A DNA stretch of 64,000 nucleotides from Trichobilharzia szidati. Lineage: Eukaryota > Platyhelminthes > Trematoda > Strigeidida > Schistosomatidae. Below, piece after piece: positions 42,492 through 53,203 of the stretch (its first letter is position 1; each line of letters opens with the position of its first letter). The position numbers and the translations under genes were made by a program. The stretch covers positions 159,052,199 through 159,116,198 of the forward strand of contig OX235279.1 of NCBI GenBank assembly GCA_944472155.2. Direction: 5' to 3'. The notes under the pieces are model-generated. The model was not told the origin of the DNA. It was given only the letters and a program-made list of their open reading frames with translations, and searched no databases.

Positions 42492-42526
42492 GACGTTTCG
42501 AGCACAAACTATTGCTCATAATCATA
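42492..42526 (-). ncRNA. Hammerhead-like motif in PLE 3-prime region
   Basis: Minus strand ATGATTA, then GAGCA...TGCTC stem II, then GAAACGTC. The first core box departs from CTGANGA at two positions, so it is probably inactive. The location fits PLE pseudo-LTRs. Confidence 0.35.
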
Positions 42527-42632
42527 TCAAATTACTCACACAACTTCTTTCCTTCATTTATATACGTGTGTGGAATCGACTAGATATTGGATTAAAATTC
42601 AATATGAGATAATGTACTTTCAGAAATAATAG

Positions 42633-42920
42633 TACGAGTGTTATTAATCCATTGCAATTAGATGGGAAATACAACGAGTGTTTTTATAATCATAATAAGT
42701 TGATTGTTAGAATGTGTTTGAATGGAAATAGATTATTTATTATCCTCCTCTGATTTGACTGGTGGCGATAATACGAGTGTTATTAATCCATTGCAATTAG
42801 ATGGGAAATACGACGAGTGTTTTTACAGTCATAATAAGTTGATTGTTAGAATGTTATGATGTGCTTGAATGGGAATAGAATTTTAAGACTATTTATCATC
42901 TTCTTCTGATTTGACTGGCG
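42633..42920. repeat. 139-bp tandem duplication in PLE 3-prime UTR
   Basis: TACGAGTGTTATTAATCCAT at 42,633 recurs at 42,772; both copies continue through TTAGATGGGAAATAC.ACGAG and GTTGATTGTTAGAATG, and end in a TGATTTGACTGG.GGC block. Confidence 0.8.
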
Positions 42921-43220
42921 GCAATAATATCTTCCATATTTCTGGTATTTGCATTGAGTCACTTCTGTTGCATGTGTTGGGTGTAGATTCGATGAACAAA
43001 GATTCAGTAATCAACCTCTCTCTCCACCTACCTAGATTACTTTTTAGAATTTTAACCCTCTCCCAACCTATTGTGTGGTTGTGTGTTAATGCATGCATTG
43101 CGATTGCCGAGCTTTTTTCTAAATTACTTATCTTCTCTGGGTCAACCATTCTTATCTTAGCTAAATTCTTATGTTCTGACAATCTGACTACCCCTGACTT
43201 ACTAGTCAGATTGTCAGAAT
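42889..43220 (-). pseudogene. PLE GIY-YIG endonuclease C-terminal part
   Basis: About 110 codons: VRLSEHKNLAKIRMVDPEKI, then AIAMHALTHNHTIGWERVKI, then a RLITESLFIESTPNTCNRSD block. The R..EHK, H....H..W and E...I......N pattern is that of PLE GIY-YIG domains. The GIY-YIG motif itself and the RT are missing. The first few codons of the open frame derive from the Gypsy flank. Confidence 0.7.
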
Positions 43221-43225
43221 TAGTC

Positions 43226-45630
43226 ACCCTGTGCCACATATACATGACCTTACATCTTCCCTCAAAGGTGCAACGGTATTCAGCAAACTTGACTTAACAA
43301 GAGCCTATCATCAGATCCCAATTCATCCCGACGACATTCCTAAAACGGCAGTGATCACCCATTTTGGTCTCTTCGAATCCCTCCGAATGCCGTTCAGTCT
43401 CCGCAACGCCGCACAAACATTCTAGCGTTTCATTCACGATGTTTTGTGCGGATTGGATTGCGCGTACGCCTATCTCGACGATATTCTCGTGGCTAGCCCA
43501 GAGGAAGTTACTCACCGTACACATTTACAGATGGTTTTTGAGCGGTTAACAACCCATGGTTTGACACTAAACATGTCTAAATGCCAGATTGGCGTCCGTT
43601 CGTTGACTTTCCTGGGACATGTCATTAACGAACATGGAATTCGCCCGCTACCTGAGAAAGTGCAGGCAATACGCAACTTCCCGGAACCTACGTCAACAAA
43701 ATCTTTGCGCACATTTCTAGGCATGGTGAGTTATTACCGACGATTTGTTCCTCAATGTGCACATATTTTACAGGCACTCACAGACCTACTAAAGAGTAAG
43801 AGCAAAACATTCAGCATGAGACCAGAGGCTCGAGAAGCGTTCTAGAAAATTAAGTCGGCGATTGCAGACGCCACCATGCTAGTTCACCTAGACGTCCAAC
43901 TTCCGCTTAGCATCTCAGTTGATGCATCCAACACAGCCATTGGAGCTGTTCTACAGCAACAGGTACATACCTCATGGATACCAGTCGCCTTTTTCTCTCG
44001 GAAGTTGTCCACAGCTGAAGCGAGGTATAGCACTTTTGGCAGAGAACTCCTCGCCATATACGCGGCTATCAAACATTTTCGCCACTTTGTCGAAGGTCGA
44101 AAATTCACAGTATTTACCGATCATAAGCCCCTGACGTACGCCCTTCACACCACTACAGACAGGTACTCACCACGTGAACTACGCCACTTGAACTACATTT
44201 CGCAGTTCACTTCCGACATCCAGCACGTTTCTGGAGCTGATAATCCTGTAGCAGACGCGTTGTCTCGCGTATGCGTTATGTCAGCGCCATCAACCATAGA
44301 TCTTAATAAAATGGCTGAACTTCAAATGAAAGACTTGAACTTAGAACACCTGTTGAACGAAACCTCGCTGAGAATAGAACGTGTTCCCCTACCGAACAGC
44401 GAAGCATTCATACTGTGTGACATGTCAACAGGGACTCCTCGACCAATTGTCCCTAGGCCTTTGCGTCGCACCGTGTTTGAGTGCTTACACAACCTCTCCC
44501 ATCCTGGGATTCGAGCAACGGACAAGTTGATATCAGCCAGATTCGCGTGGCCTGGTATCAGCCGTGATCTGCGTCAGTGGACACGTGCTTGTGTTAAATG
44601 CCAACGTGCCAAAGTAACCAAGCGTAACGTCACACCGTTGGGGACTTTCGTAACCCCAGATGCTCGTTTCCATCATATTCACTTGGATATCGTGGGGCCC
44701 TTAGCCCCTTCCAATGGTTTCTCGTATTTACTTACATGTGTGGATCGCTTCACGCGTTGGCCAGAATCCATTCCGATCCCAGATGTAACGGCCCAAACCA
44801 TCTGCCGTGCGTTCATGGAAGGCTGGGTTGCCCGTTTCGGATGTCCCGCCACTGTCACTCCCGACCGAGGACAACAATTCGAATCCATAAGTTTCAAGAA
44901 ACTCTTGGAGATGCTGGGATGCAAGCGTATTCGGACAACCGCGTATCATCCCACGTCAAATGGGCTAGTAGAGCGTTTTCACTGCCAATTAAAAGCCGCA
45001 CTGATCGCAGTAGACAACAGTAGGTGGATGGATTCTCTGCCCTTGGTCCTACTTAGCATCCGTGCCACACTCAAAGTGGATCTACAATGTTCCCCAGCTG
45101 AAGTGGTGTACGGCACTACGCTGCGTTTACCAGGTGAGCTTGTCGCCCCTGACACTGTCGACCAAATTTTCCCTGATATCACCTGTTACGCCCAGAGGCT
45201 TAAAGGTTATATGCAGCAAATCCGACCCGTTCCCACATGCACTCAAAATAGGAAAGTACATGTCGATAATCGACTGGATGATTGTACTCATGTTTTCGTG
45301 CGTCATGACGCCGTGCGTAAGCCATTGCAACCCCCATATGATGGACCTTTCAAGGTCCTTAGTCGGAAAGAAAAATTTTTCGTTATTGATCGATCTGGCC
45401 ATCAAGACACCGTAAGTGTCGACAGACTTAAAGCGGCCTACATCGAAGACTCTTTACCCCTCACGCCTACACAACCAGCAACTACGTCTGCACCCACACC
45501 CCAGCCAAGTTCGGTTGTTGAAAATCCTACTTAACCTAGCAGTTCGCCAGATGCAACAAGTAAGGCAACAGTTACACGCGCGGGTCGGCGTGTGCATTGG
45601 CCTAAGCGATACTGTGAATTCGTTAACTAA
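43226..45630 (+). pseudogene. Gypsy pol, right copy, 5-prime truncated
   Basis: Reverse-complement copy of 37,088-39,492. It begins inside RT ([20 protein letters not shown]), passes a TAG at 43,424-43,426, the YLDD part (43,444-43,845), a second TAG, then the 552-codon RNase H-integrase part (43,876-45,534), a TAA, and the GRRVHWPKRY tail to 45,630. Only two amino acid differences from the left 552-codon part are visible (Val/Ala, His/Arg, both near the integrase HHCC region). Protease and gag are absent. Dead. Confidence 0.92.
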
Positions 45631-46157
45631 ACACTTTTACGTACAAGAGTAGTTCATACTCTCATTTTTTCATTCTTTGTCGCAGTTTACATTCACTTTT
45701 CATGGTATTTGCCCTTTTGGTTTAGTTTGTGGGCAGTAGTCACTTTTCCAGTTACTAACCTTGTTAGATTTCTTTCTCTTTATAGAGTGTTCTAACATTT
45801 TATTTTCGGCCTTTCACTGGAACAGCTAGCTATACCAGTCAACTCTATCGTCGTATGGTGGCTCCCATCACTTGTGGAATTACAAAGCGAACTAACAAAA
45901 TATAGGCCAATGAAAAATAAGAAAAGAAAAGAAATAAAAAGATAAAATGTTTAAACAAAAAATTCTAAAAATAAAATAAAAAATAAAAGAAATAGGAAGC
46001 AAAACTTGTACTATATAGTTCAATGAACCGTTACATACTATTGCACATGACTGTGTCACTTCTCTGCTGTACATTTTAATCTGCTCAATCTATTTCTTTT
46101 TACAGACTTTATTATGTTCACTCGGGTTCTACCGTGCTGACACATTTATTTTGTGAC
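45631..46157. other. Gypsy 3-prime non-coding region, right copy
   Basis: Mirror of 36,561-37,087, with an A-rich tract at 45,905-46,000. Nothing coding. Confidence 0.4.
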
Positions 46158-46963
46158 CCGTACTTGTAATTATAATAATATATATTTATTGCTGTTTATG
46201 CAGGAACATACCAATTGTACAGGCGTGGATAAGTTATTATATAAATTACACATATTTCGATGTATGGTGAATTTACAGTTTGTTTGTTCTTTCTGACATT
46301 AGAGTCAGTCGGAACAGTCTGCAAAATAGTCTGTCTGTGTAACACATAAAGATATAGAGAAATATTGTCTTCGCATTAACAAAAAACCCAGACATCAGAT
46401 GAATGTAATACAAATATCTGGGAAAAATAAAGCTTGAAGTAAATTCTCCCGTATAACTTTGTTGTGAACAGCATCCTTGAGTTAAAGTTTATTGATGTAT
46501 TATTTTGAGGTCAGTGATGTATTTATTCCATTTTCTCAGCAGTCTAATCGTAGTTTCATAACAGGAAAGAAATTCGATCGTGGATACGAGAACTAAATTG
46601 GGACATGTTAGATTGTTTTACTGCATGGGATGTTGCCGAGGTCTATTCTAGAACTATCCATTGGCGCCATTTGTGTCAGCATGGCAGACTGTACATGTAA
46701 GTTGAGTAATACATTGAAAACTGTTTGAAAACCAGTTGCTTCTTTATTTCAGATCAAGAATACTCCTTGTACAGAATGTTGGCCAGCGTTTTCAAATGGT
46801 AGCATCGGATCGTTCATGGAATTTGGGTTTGAATTTACTTAAATGGTCATTTCAGTTTAAATGTTGGGTTGTTCGAACTCGACCAGGAGGTATATAGAAG
46901 TACAGGCTCAGCAGGAGAGAAAGTATGTGAACATGAAAAGAACATTAGTATTTTGTGTATATA
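46158..46963 (-). repeat. CR1 3-prime-UTR-like fragment, right copy
   Basis: Mirror of 35,755-36,560. It ends at GTGTATATA where the CR1 #3 insertion begins. Confidence 0.4.
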
Positions 46964-48686
46964 ATAATAATGTATTTCATATAAATTTACAAATTTACAT
47001 GAAAATGCATGCCATTTTTACAGGCACGATCAAGTATGATATAATATCAAATCGTAGATTGTCTACAACTTAATCGTATTTCAGCTGTTAAATATTCGAT
47101 ACATATAATACACTCATTTTCTGAATGAGGCCGTATAGTTATTGAATTGTACAGTTGTCCTCCAGGTTGAGCTGGAAAATCGACTTCGTTCAGTTTTCAT
47201 CCCGTGGTTGTAGGCATACGATAACCAACCAATATTGAGGTAAGTACACCTTTTACAAGGGATTGGAATCTATTTTAGAAAAATTAAAGTGCTGAGGTGA
47301 ATCATTAAATTGTAATGAAATAGGTAAGTGCAAGTATCATTAATAAATGCATTAATAAAGGAAACACCCTAGGGTAACAACATTCATTTGCAATGTATAA
47401 TGCTACAGATATATCACAAACTATCATGATATCCACTTTTGGTTTTAATGCAATTATCCTCATGCCAGTTGTTTTTATTTTACACCTTTTTGTGCATTTA
47501 GTGCACAACCGTACCCTTCAGAGAGTAGGAGTATAATAAGTAGTGAAGAGCTATAAGATGTTAAGTTTAATGGAGTAAAATGAGGATCAAGTAAAGACGT
47601 TGTCAGAAAATAAATGAGATAAGACATTGTGGAGTGGTATGTAAAGATCTGACGATAGACAGCAAGTTAATTTATAAGATGCCCCATAAATCTGAGCAGA
47701 TCCCACATGGTCGCATCTCAACAATAGGCTGGGTGAATGGTATATATTTAAAGGTAGAAGCATGATCTGTCAAGGCGTTCATTGTTATCTTTTTCAAGAT
47801 AAAGATTTAAGCCCTCATAAAAATCAGAAATATCTCGAGCCTTCAAATTTTTTAATGCTGTTCCTGCAGAATGGGGCGATTCACCTTAGTGACCCCCACC
47901 ATATCTACTGATCAGCTAACTCCACCCTCCCACCTTTTTTGATGTTAGGCTCTGAGACTATGATTATTATGGTTACCGCAAATATATTGCTTGGTACCAG
48001 ACATGTTCGTACCCCATATTCCATCTCCCTAGCTTTCTTAATGAGTGCTTCCAATAGGTCCCCGCGTACGTCTTTATGAACATATTATATATGTATGCAT
48101 GCGTCCTAATGAACAGATTACTTTATAAGAAGTCAAAAACCTTGAAGAATAACAAGAATAGGTTTTGTGAATAGTGGAGCAAGATTCAGCAGAACAATAT
48201 AGTTAGGGTTCAATATAGGTAGTATGAACTGAAGGTAAGGTCGGTTGGCAGGACCAAGTGTACTAAATTATCATGACAGTTTTATATATAGTAAACATTT
48301 GACATTGCAAAGTAACCTGTCTACATATATTATAAAAAGATATTAGCAGAACCAACAAAATTTCAGCATTTGGTTAACAATACTACAGAAAGTTAGTGAG
48401 TCTTACAGGTAGCCGTAAAGTAAATCAATCTATGTATAATAAGAGTGTAATCAGTGTTATAATTCGTATTATCAAAGAATACATTAGGCTCAAAAAGTGA
48501 ATGTTATAAGGGAAATAAGAGTGATAAACTAAGAGAACATTTGCTGCGTAAGTAATCATTTTAAGTATTTTAATGATAATCTAATTTCAAGTATTGAACA
48601 TGCATAATTACTAAGTATTATTAGGTTAGTCTAGGAACTAGTGTACTGTCTGTAGTTAAATATTGAAATGTCATGGTTTCACCACT
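46964..48686 (-). other. CR1 #3 3-prime UTR (no gene seen)
   Basis: Non-coding. The lower end resembles the UTR of the fragment at 19.4-20.6 kb, with a shared AATAAT tail and TTTT.CAGGCACGATCA-like text. A short minus-strand open stretch near 48,075-47,960 (RGDLLEALIKKAREMEYGVR) is unexplained. Confidence 0.45.
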
Positions 48687-50945
48687 CTACCAGCAGTTGA
48701 GATCATTTAGAAGGGCTAGGGTGGACATGTTAATATGTTTTTCTAGGCTCCTTTTGAAACTGTCAGGCCTTTCACAGGATCTAATCTCAGAGGGTAGTTG
48801 GTTCCAAAGTTTGCAATATTTAATGGTGAAGAAGTTAGCTCTAGTGGTGAGCTTATGGGTGTTAACCTTGAGAAGGCAGTTATGGTTGCGTAGTCCATAC
48901 GATTTAGGATTAGCCCAGGTTATAGACGAGTTACTGTTACAGTGCTTTCTTATAACTTTGAATAAGAGAAATAAATTGCACTTCACTCTCCTCAACCATA
49001 AGGGTTCTAAGTCCAGTCGAATACATCTGTCAAGGTATTCTATTTGCTGATCATAACCTAATATGCGTTTCGTGAGGAATCTTTGGACACTTTCAACTTT
49101 TTTTCTGTCTGCTGATTTAAAGCTACTGTATAAGTGGGCACAGTATTCAAGTTTGGGGCGAATGCATATCTTATATATGGCTAATCTGGCTTCTGGGGTG
49201 TAAAAGTTGCGTAGCACATAGCCGGTTAGACGTTTACAATCAGATACCACCTTATTTGCATGTTCAGTAAAGGTAAGATCTGAGTATGTTTCCCCGAGAT
49301 CTGTGACTGTGTTCGTGTTTGAGACAAGGTCACCGTACATGTATAGACACATGCTAGGTTTCCAACGTCCGAAGTATGTTATCCCAGATTTAGCTGGATT
49401 GAACATTAACTGCCACTTTTCACTCCAATTACATAGACTATTTAGGTCTTCTTGGATTTTACTAACAATATTCATATCATTATAGTCGAAATCATAGACA
49501 ACTTTGAGGTCGTCTGCAAAGAGGTATGGCTTGCCATACTTGATCATAGAAACAATATCATTTATGAATACAATGAATAGGGTAGGGCCAAGAACACTAC
49601 CTTGTATCACGCCGCTGGTTATCGGTTTGGATGTTGATAAGTGATGGTTGACTTTAACTAACTGTTCTCTTCCTGTAAGAAAAGAAGTTATCCACTCAAG
49701 TAGCCTTCCACTTATTCCATAAGATAGGAGTTTCAATATGAGTCTCTTATGTGGGACCTTGTCAAAAGCTTTCCTAACGTCTAGAAATAATGTTGCTGCC
49801 GAACGACCTTTGTCTACACACTCAGTAATGTGGTCGAAATAATCTAATTGGCAAGTAATGCACGATCTTCTATTTAGGAAACCGTATTGGAAGGCGGATA
49901 TTAAGTCATTCGAGAGCAAAAACTGAACAATTTGCTTCTTTATAATCTTTTCCATCACACGTGAAACTACGGAAGTAATGTTGATGGGGCGGTAATTATC
50001 TATGTCCGCTATAGGCCCGGTTTTGTGAATGGGTACAACGTAAGATTTCTTCCAGCTATTTGGATATGTTCCACTCCTTATCGAAGTTGAAAATATCTTG
50101 AGAAGAAGTAGATTCATGTCATTTCCACCCTTTTTTAAGAGGACAGAAGACATTCCATCTGGGCCGGGAGTATTAGTAAGCTTAAGAGTTGTGGTAGCTT
50201 TATCGATTTCTTGGGCGTTAAAGACTACATCGCTTAGACACTTTTCTGTTTTACGAGGGAAATCTATATCCTGGTCGTTTTCTAGAGTGTACAATTTGGC
50301 AAAGTGCGTGCTAAACACCTCACATATATCCTCATCACTTTCGTGAGTAATGCCACCTAGGTGTATTATTTTTGGATATGTTGATTTGGAGTTAGTTAAC
50401 CTACTTTTGAAGAGTTTGGCTATTTCTCCAGTGTTATGTGGCGACTGAATTGCCCGCGTCTCTTTATTTCTAAGACTTAGATTTTTTAACTCATGGATTC
50501 TAATGAGGATTGTTTTGATAGCTATTAACGACGATAAGTCGTGATGTCTGTAGTAACTTAATGAATGCTTCCGCATACTTCTTCTTAATGATATTGGAAT
50601 AAAATCACCTTGAGGAATTTTGAATTTAATCAGTTTCACAGGCGCTATGACATCATTAACCGACTGTATATTGTCATAGAAGTTTATAAGGACTTCCTCT
50701 AAGGAGTCATTGGTAAAGTAGGAATCCCAATTAGAGTATCTAATCAAGTCTTGATGCAAGTCCCAGTCAACCTGCGTGTATAGTCTTATAGGTGTCGGAA
50801 TAACTTTGTTTCTGTGTATAGTTTCTGGAGAAATATTAAACGAACATGCAACTATTTTATGATCACTACCTGGGAATTCATGTCCCACATGAATTGTAGA
50901 TGGTGCTACGTTGATCGTGAATGTTATCGGACCTAGTGGGTACAT
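48687..50945 (-). CDS. CR1 #3 ORF2, reverse transcriptase part
   Basis: A 752-codon open frame. It starts in the end of the endonuclease (HEFPGSDHKIVACSF, the SDH box near residue 25). RT motifs: TNTPGPDGMSSVLLKKGGND (about 255), NYRPINITSVVSRVMEKIIK (about 315), FLDVRKAFDKVPHKRL (about 390), GVIQGSVLGPTLFIVFINDI (about 445) and YLFADDLKVVYDFDY with the catalytic FADD (about 475). The C-terminal region has ARLAIYKICIRPKLEYCAHL and CKLWNQLPSEIRSC. All RT motifs look intact, but the endonuclease is split by a stop and frame change at about 50,950. Confidence 0.92.
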   Translation of the reverse strand: MYPLGPITFTINVAPSTIHVGHEFPGSDHKIVACSFNISPETIHRNKVIPTPIRLYTQVDWDLHQDLIRYSNWDSYFTNDSLEEVLINFYDNIQSVNDVIAPVKLIKFKIPQGDFIPISLRRSMRKHSLSYYRHHDLSSLIAIKTILIRIHELKNLSLRNKETRAIQSPHNTGEIAKLFKSRLTNSKSTYPKIIHLGGITHESDEDICEVFSTHFAKLYTLENDQDIDFPRKTEKCLSDVVFNAQEIDKATTTLKLTNTPGPDGMSSVLLKKGGNDMNLLLLKIFSTSIRSGTYPNSWKKSYVVPIHKTGPIADIDNYRPINITSVVSRVMEKIIKKQIVQFLLSNDLISAFQYGFLNRRSCITCQLDYFDHITECVDKGRSAATLFLDVRKAFDKVPHKRLILKLLSYGISGRLLEWITSFLTGREQLVKVNHHLSTSKPITSGVIQGSVLGPTLFIVFINDIVSMIKYGKPYLFADDLKVVYDFDYNDMNIVSKIQEDLNSLCNWSEKWQLMFNPAKSGITYFGRWKPSMCLYMYGDLVSNTNTVTDLGETYSDLTFTEHANKVVSDCKRLTGYVLRNFYTPEARLAIYKICIRPKLEYCAHLYSSFKSADRKKVESVQRFLTKRILGYDQQIEYLDRCIRLDLEPLWLRRVKCNLFLLFKVIRKHCNSNSSITWANPKSYGLRNHNCLLKVNTHKLTTRANFFTIKYCKLWNQLPSEIRSCERPDSFKRSLEKHINMSTLALLNDLNCW

Positions 50946-51500
50946 TTATGTGTTACGTCCATCCTCCTGTAATGATGGAATTAAGAAGATTATCACACCT
51001 CGAGGGTCCACGAAGTGTACGCCATGATATATCAGGCAAATTGAAGTCACCTCCAATTATATTATAACTGAAGGGAAGATTGGATGCAACACTAAATACG
51101 TTGCTGAGTACGTTATCGTATTCGCGGTTGGATGATGGCGGTCGGTATACACACCCTATAAGGATAGGTTTACTTCTGAGAACTTTTATTTCGACCCACA
51201 CCGAATCATTAAGTTGTGACAGAATAGGGTGACTAAAATGCGTTGCACAAATGGGTTGTTTAACGTATATGAGTGTTCCACCCCCACGACCTGTTTCCCT
51301 ATCCCCTCGAAAAAGATCGTACTTATCGATTGATAAGCTATCATCCGTAATATCACTTGAGCACCAGGCTTCAGTGATCATGATCAGCGACGGATTGCAT
51401 ATAGAGGCTAACGTACATAATGCTAAATGTTTGTTAAGAACTGATCTAGCGTTTATGAGGATGACTGATAGACTTTGACTAAGTGGTTTTAGTGTATGGG
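50946..51500 (-). pseudogene. CR1 #3 ORF2, endonuclease part, separated by a stop
   Basis: The open frame ending at 50,953 includes SVLINARSVLNKHLALCTL (51,47x-51,42x), MITEAWCSSDITDDSLSI, GCVYRPPSS and NIIGGDFNLPDISW, which are the endonuclease boxes (N, E, GDFN). It ends ITGGWT then TAA, where Gln is expected, followed by a frame change before the SDH box in the next frame. One stop and one indel therefore inactivate ORF2. Confidence 0.85.
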
Positions 51501-51734
51501 CAATATCATAATAAAATGCTCTATGGTTATCAGCTGAATATGTGCAGTCGTTATTGGATTCATTAATTGCAACATTTTGATCACTAGAGACGTTTTCTTT
51601 AGTTTGATACTTAGGGATGGGTTGTGAGATGTCACTCGTGAGTGGTTGGTCGTTTAGATATTGCGTGCTATGGGAGATACTAGTATGATAATCTAAGGTA
51701 TTACTATTGGTATTAGGTGTGTATAAAGTGTTTG

Positions 51735-53075
51735 CTATCTGTCGGGGAAGAAGCAGTTTCCCTGTTGTAAGGTGTTTGCTATACCAGCAAGGAATTGGTC
51801 TGACATCATATGTACTATGTGCATGATCCCAGGCGTTTCTGCCAGTTGTCGCTGGAGAAAATTTTGGTCATATGGGTTGGCTAGAGTCATGTATTCTGCA
51901 TAGTTATAACCGAAATGGGTGGTCGGCGTGTAGTTGTGTGCATATGACTTAGATCCTTGTGTCTGGTTAGAGAACTTCCTAGGCCATGATGAGCATTGTG
52001 TTGAAATTGGCATGTGACTCCTACTGAATGCATGAGAATTATGACAGGGTGCTATACGTGTTTTTGGACTAACGTCTGTATTCTCAAACTGGTGTTTCCT
52101 GTAAATCATGGTTGAGAGTGCATTCGTGAGGGGCTGAGCAACTTCGTGTTTTCGAAGTGTTTGGTGAGAAATGTGACGATTATTTTTTCTTATCATAGGA
52201 CTAGTAGTGGAAGTCGGAAATGAGTAAGCTCCTACGGTATGTGAATTACGTCTAACTTCAGGAACATGACTAAGTTTAGATGATTGTCCACCAGTAGAAT
52301 GAGCCAGTGACCCATTCGAAGCTTTCGTAATCATGGGCTTTAGTGTTCTGGGTCTAACGTTCGGTTTAGCTTTTTCCGTATTATTCGGCTTGTGTAATTT
52401 GGGCTTCTGGTGATCATTAGGATTACCCAATAAACTGGATTTCTGTTGAATAGTATCAACAGTTCTTTTGGTGTTCCTAACGGAAATAGGACGCTTATCA
52501 TATCGCCTTGTATTTACGCCTACCTGGGTGGCCACGTGTGATTGCTGCTTCACAGCTGCCGGGCTAAGAGGTTGTGCGGTATATGACTTCCCGAGAGATT
52601 CAAAGTGTACAACTGAATTCAGCTTAGACTTTTTCGAGGGTTTGGCATAAGTGCCAGTGTGCAAGGGTTGCACGTCAATACTGTGATCTGTTAACATTTC
52701 TATGTCTGAAATTTCCGTATTTAGAGCTAAGTCTTCAACAGTTGCTTGACTACTCTTAGTTTGTGTATGCGATATTGTCTGGTGCTCTTGGTCATAAGGC
52801 AATACAACGAGGGAAGTATTAACTTCGGTTGTCTTATTGGGGTTGTCTTCATTCAGTTTACCTGCGCGGCAACGTCTTTGGCAAGAAGTTAAATCAGGTA
52901 CAATCCTGATCTTGGTGTAGGGTGTTGAGGAGCTAAGAGTTTTGCCAGACTACAAAAATTTCTTAGCTAGATCAACAGACTTAAATTTGAACAGTACAGG
53001 ACATGGGTGGTTTGCGGATTTCTTACGAAGACGCAGAACCTGGCAGTCAGATACTGAAATGTTGCATGCCTGTAG
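51735..53075 (-). pseudogene. CR1 #3 ORF1, 5-prime truncated
   Basis: The open part 52,802-51,735 (355 codons) is a low-complexity, Ser/Thr/His/Asn-rich tail. Upstream in the same region, 53,03x-52,803 encodes VLRLRKKSANHPCPVLFKFK, then an amber codon, then a RIVPDLTSCQRR block, matching the RRM-like region of CR1 #2 ORF1 (YRLKKCQHEKCCPIRFQFE..., ...ERR). The N-terminal part is missing. Nucleic-acid binding is the expected role of the family. Confidence 0.7.
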
Positions 53076-53203
53076 ACAGGTTTATAAATGTGTTTATAAA
53101 TGTATATCATTGTATAGTAAACATTACCTATAATCTAGTTGTTTTTTTATGTATTTTGCGATGTCTTAGAGTTTATTTAGTGTCATAATATTTTGTAATG
53201 AGT

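Larger units (their letters stand above)
42441..43225 (-). mobile_element. 5-prime-truncated Penelope-like element at the palindrome junction
   Basis: On the minus strand it has the end of a GIY-YIG region (43,220-42,889), a tandemly repeated 3-prime UTR, and a hammerhead-like motif near its 3-prime end. It is a different PLE subfamily from the one at 29.2-30.9 kb. Its truncated 5-prime end coincides with the first base of the right Gypsy copy (43,226), so the inversion breakpoint and the PLE end are the same position. Confidence 0.65.
46964..53080 (-). mobile_element. CR1-type non-LTR retrotransposon, right arm only (CR1 #3)
   Basis: The minus strand carries a truncated ORF1, then ORF2, then a 3-prime UTR of about 1.7 kb ending in an ATT microsatellite (ATAATAATG on the plus strand at 46,964). 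The left arm lacks it. The 5-prime end is truncated inside ORF1 at about 53,075. It is the most intact CR1 in the window: ORF2 has one stop and one frame change. It belongs to a different subfamily from CR1 #2. Confidence 0.8.

Noticed and set aside
42633..42920. CRISPR-like repeat array
   Set aside because: Only two long tandem copies exist, with no short repeat-spacer pattern; the genome is eukaryotic.
37088..43426. TAG reassigned to glutamine in this organism
   Set aside because: In CR1 #2 ORF1 the paired arm has CAG at a TAG position, which is simple mutation, and other element frames end in TAG normally. Nuclear reassignment of TAG is not known in trematodes.
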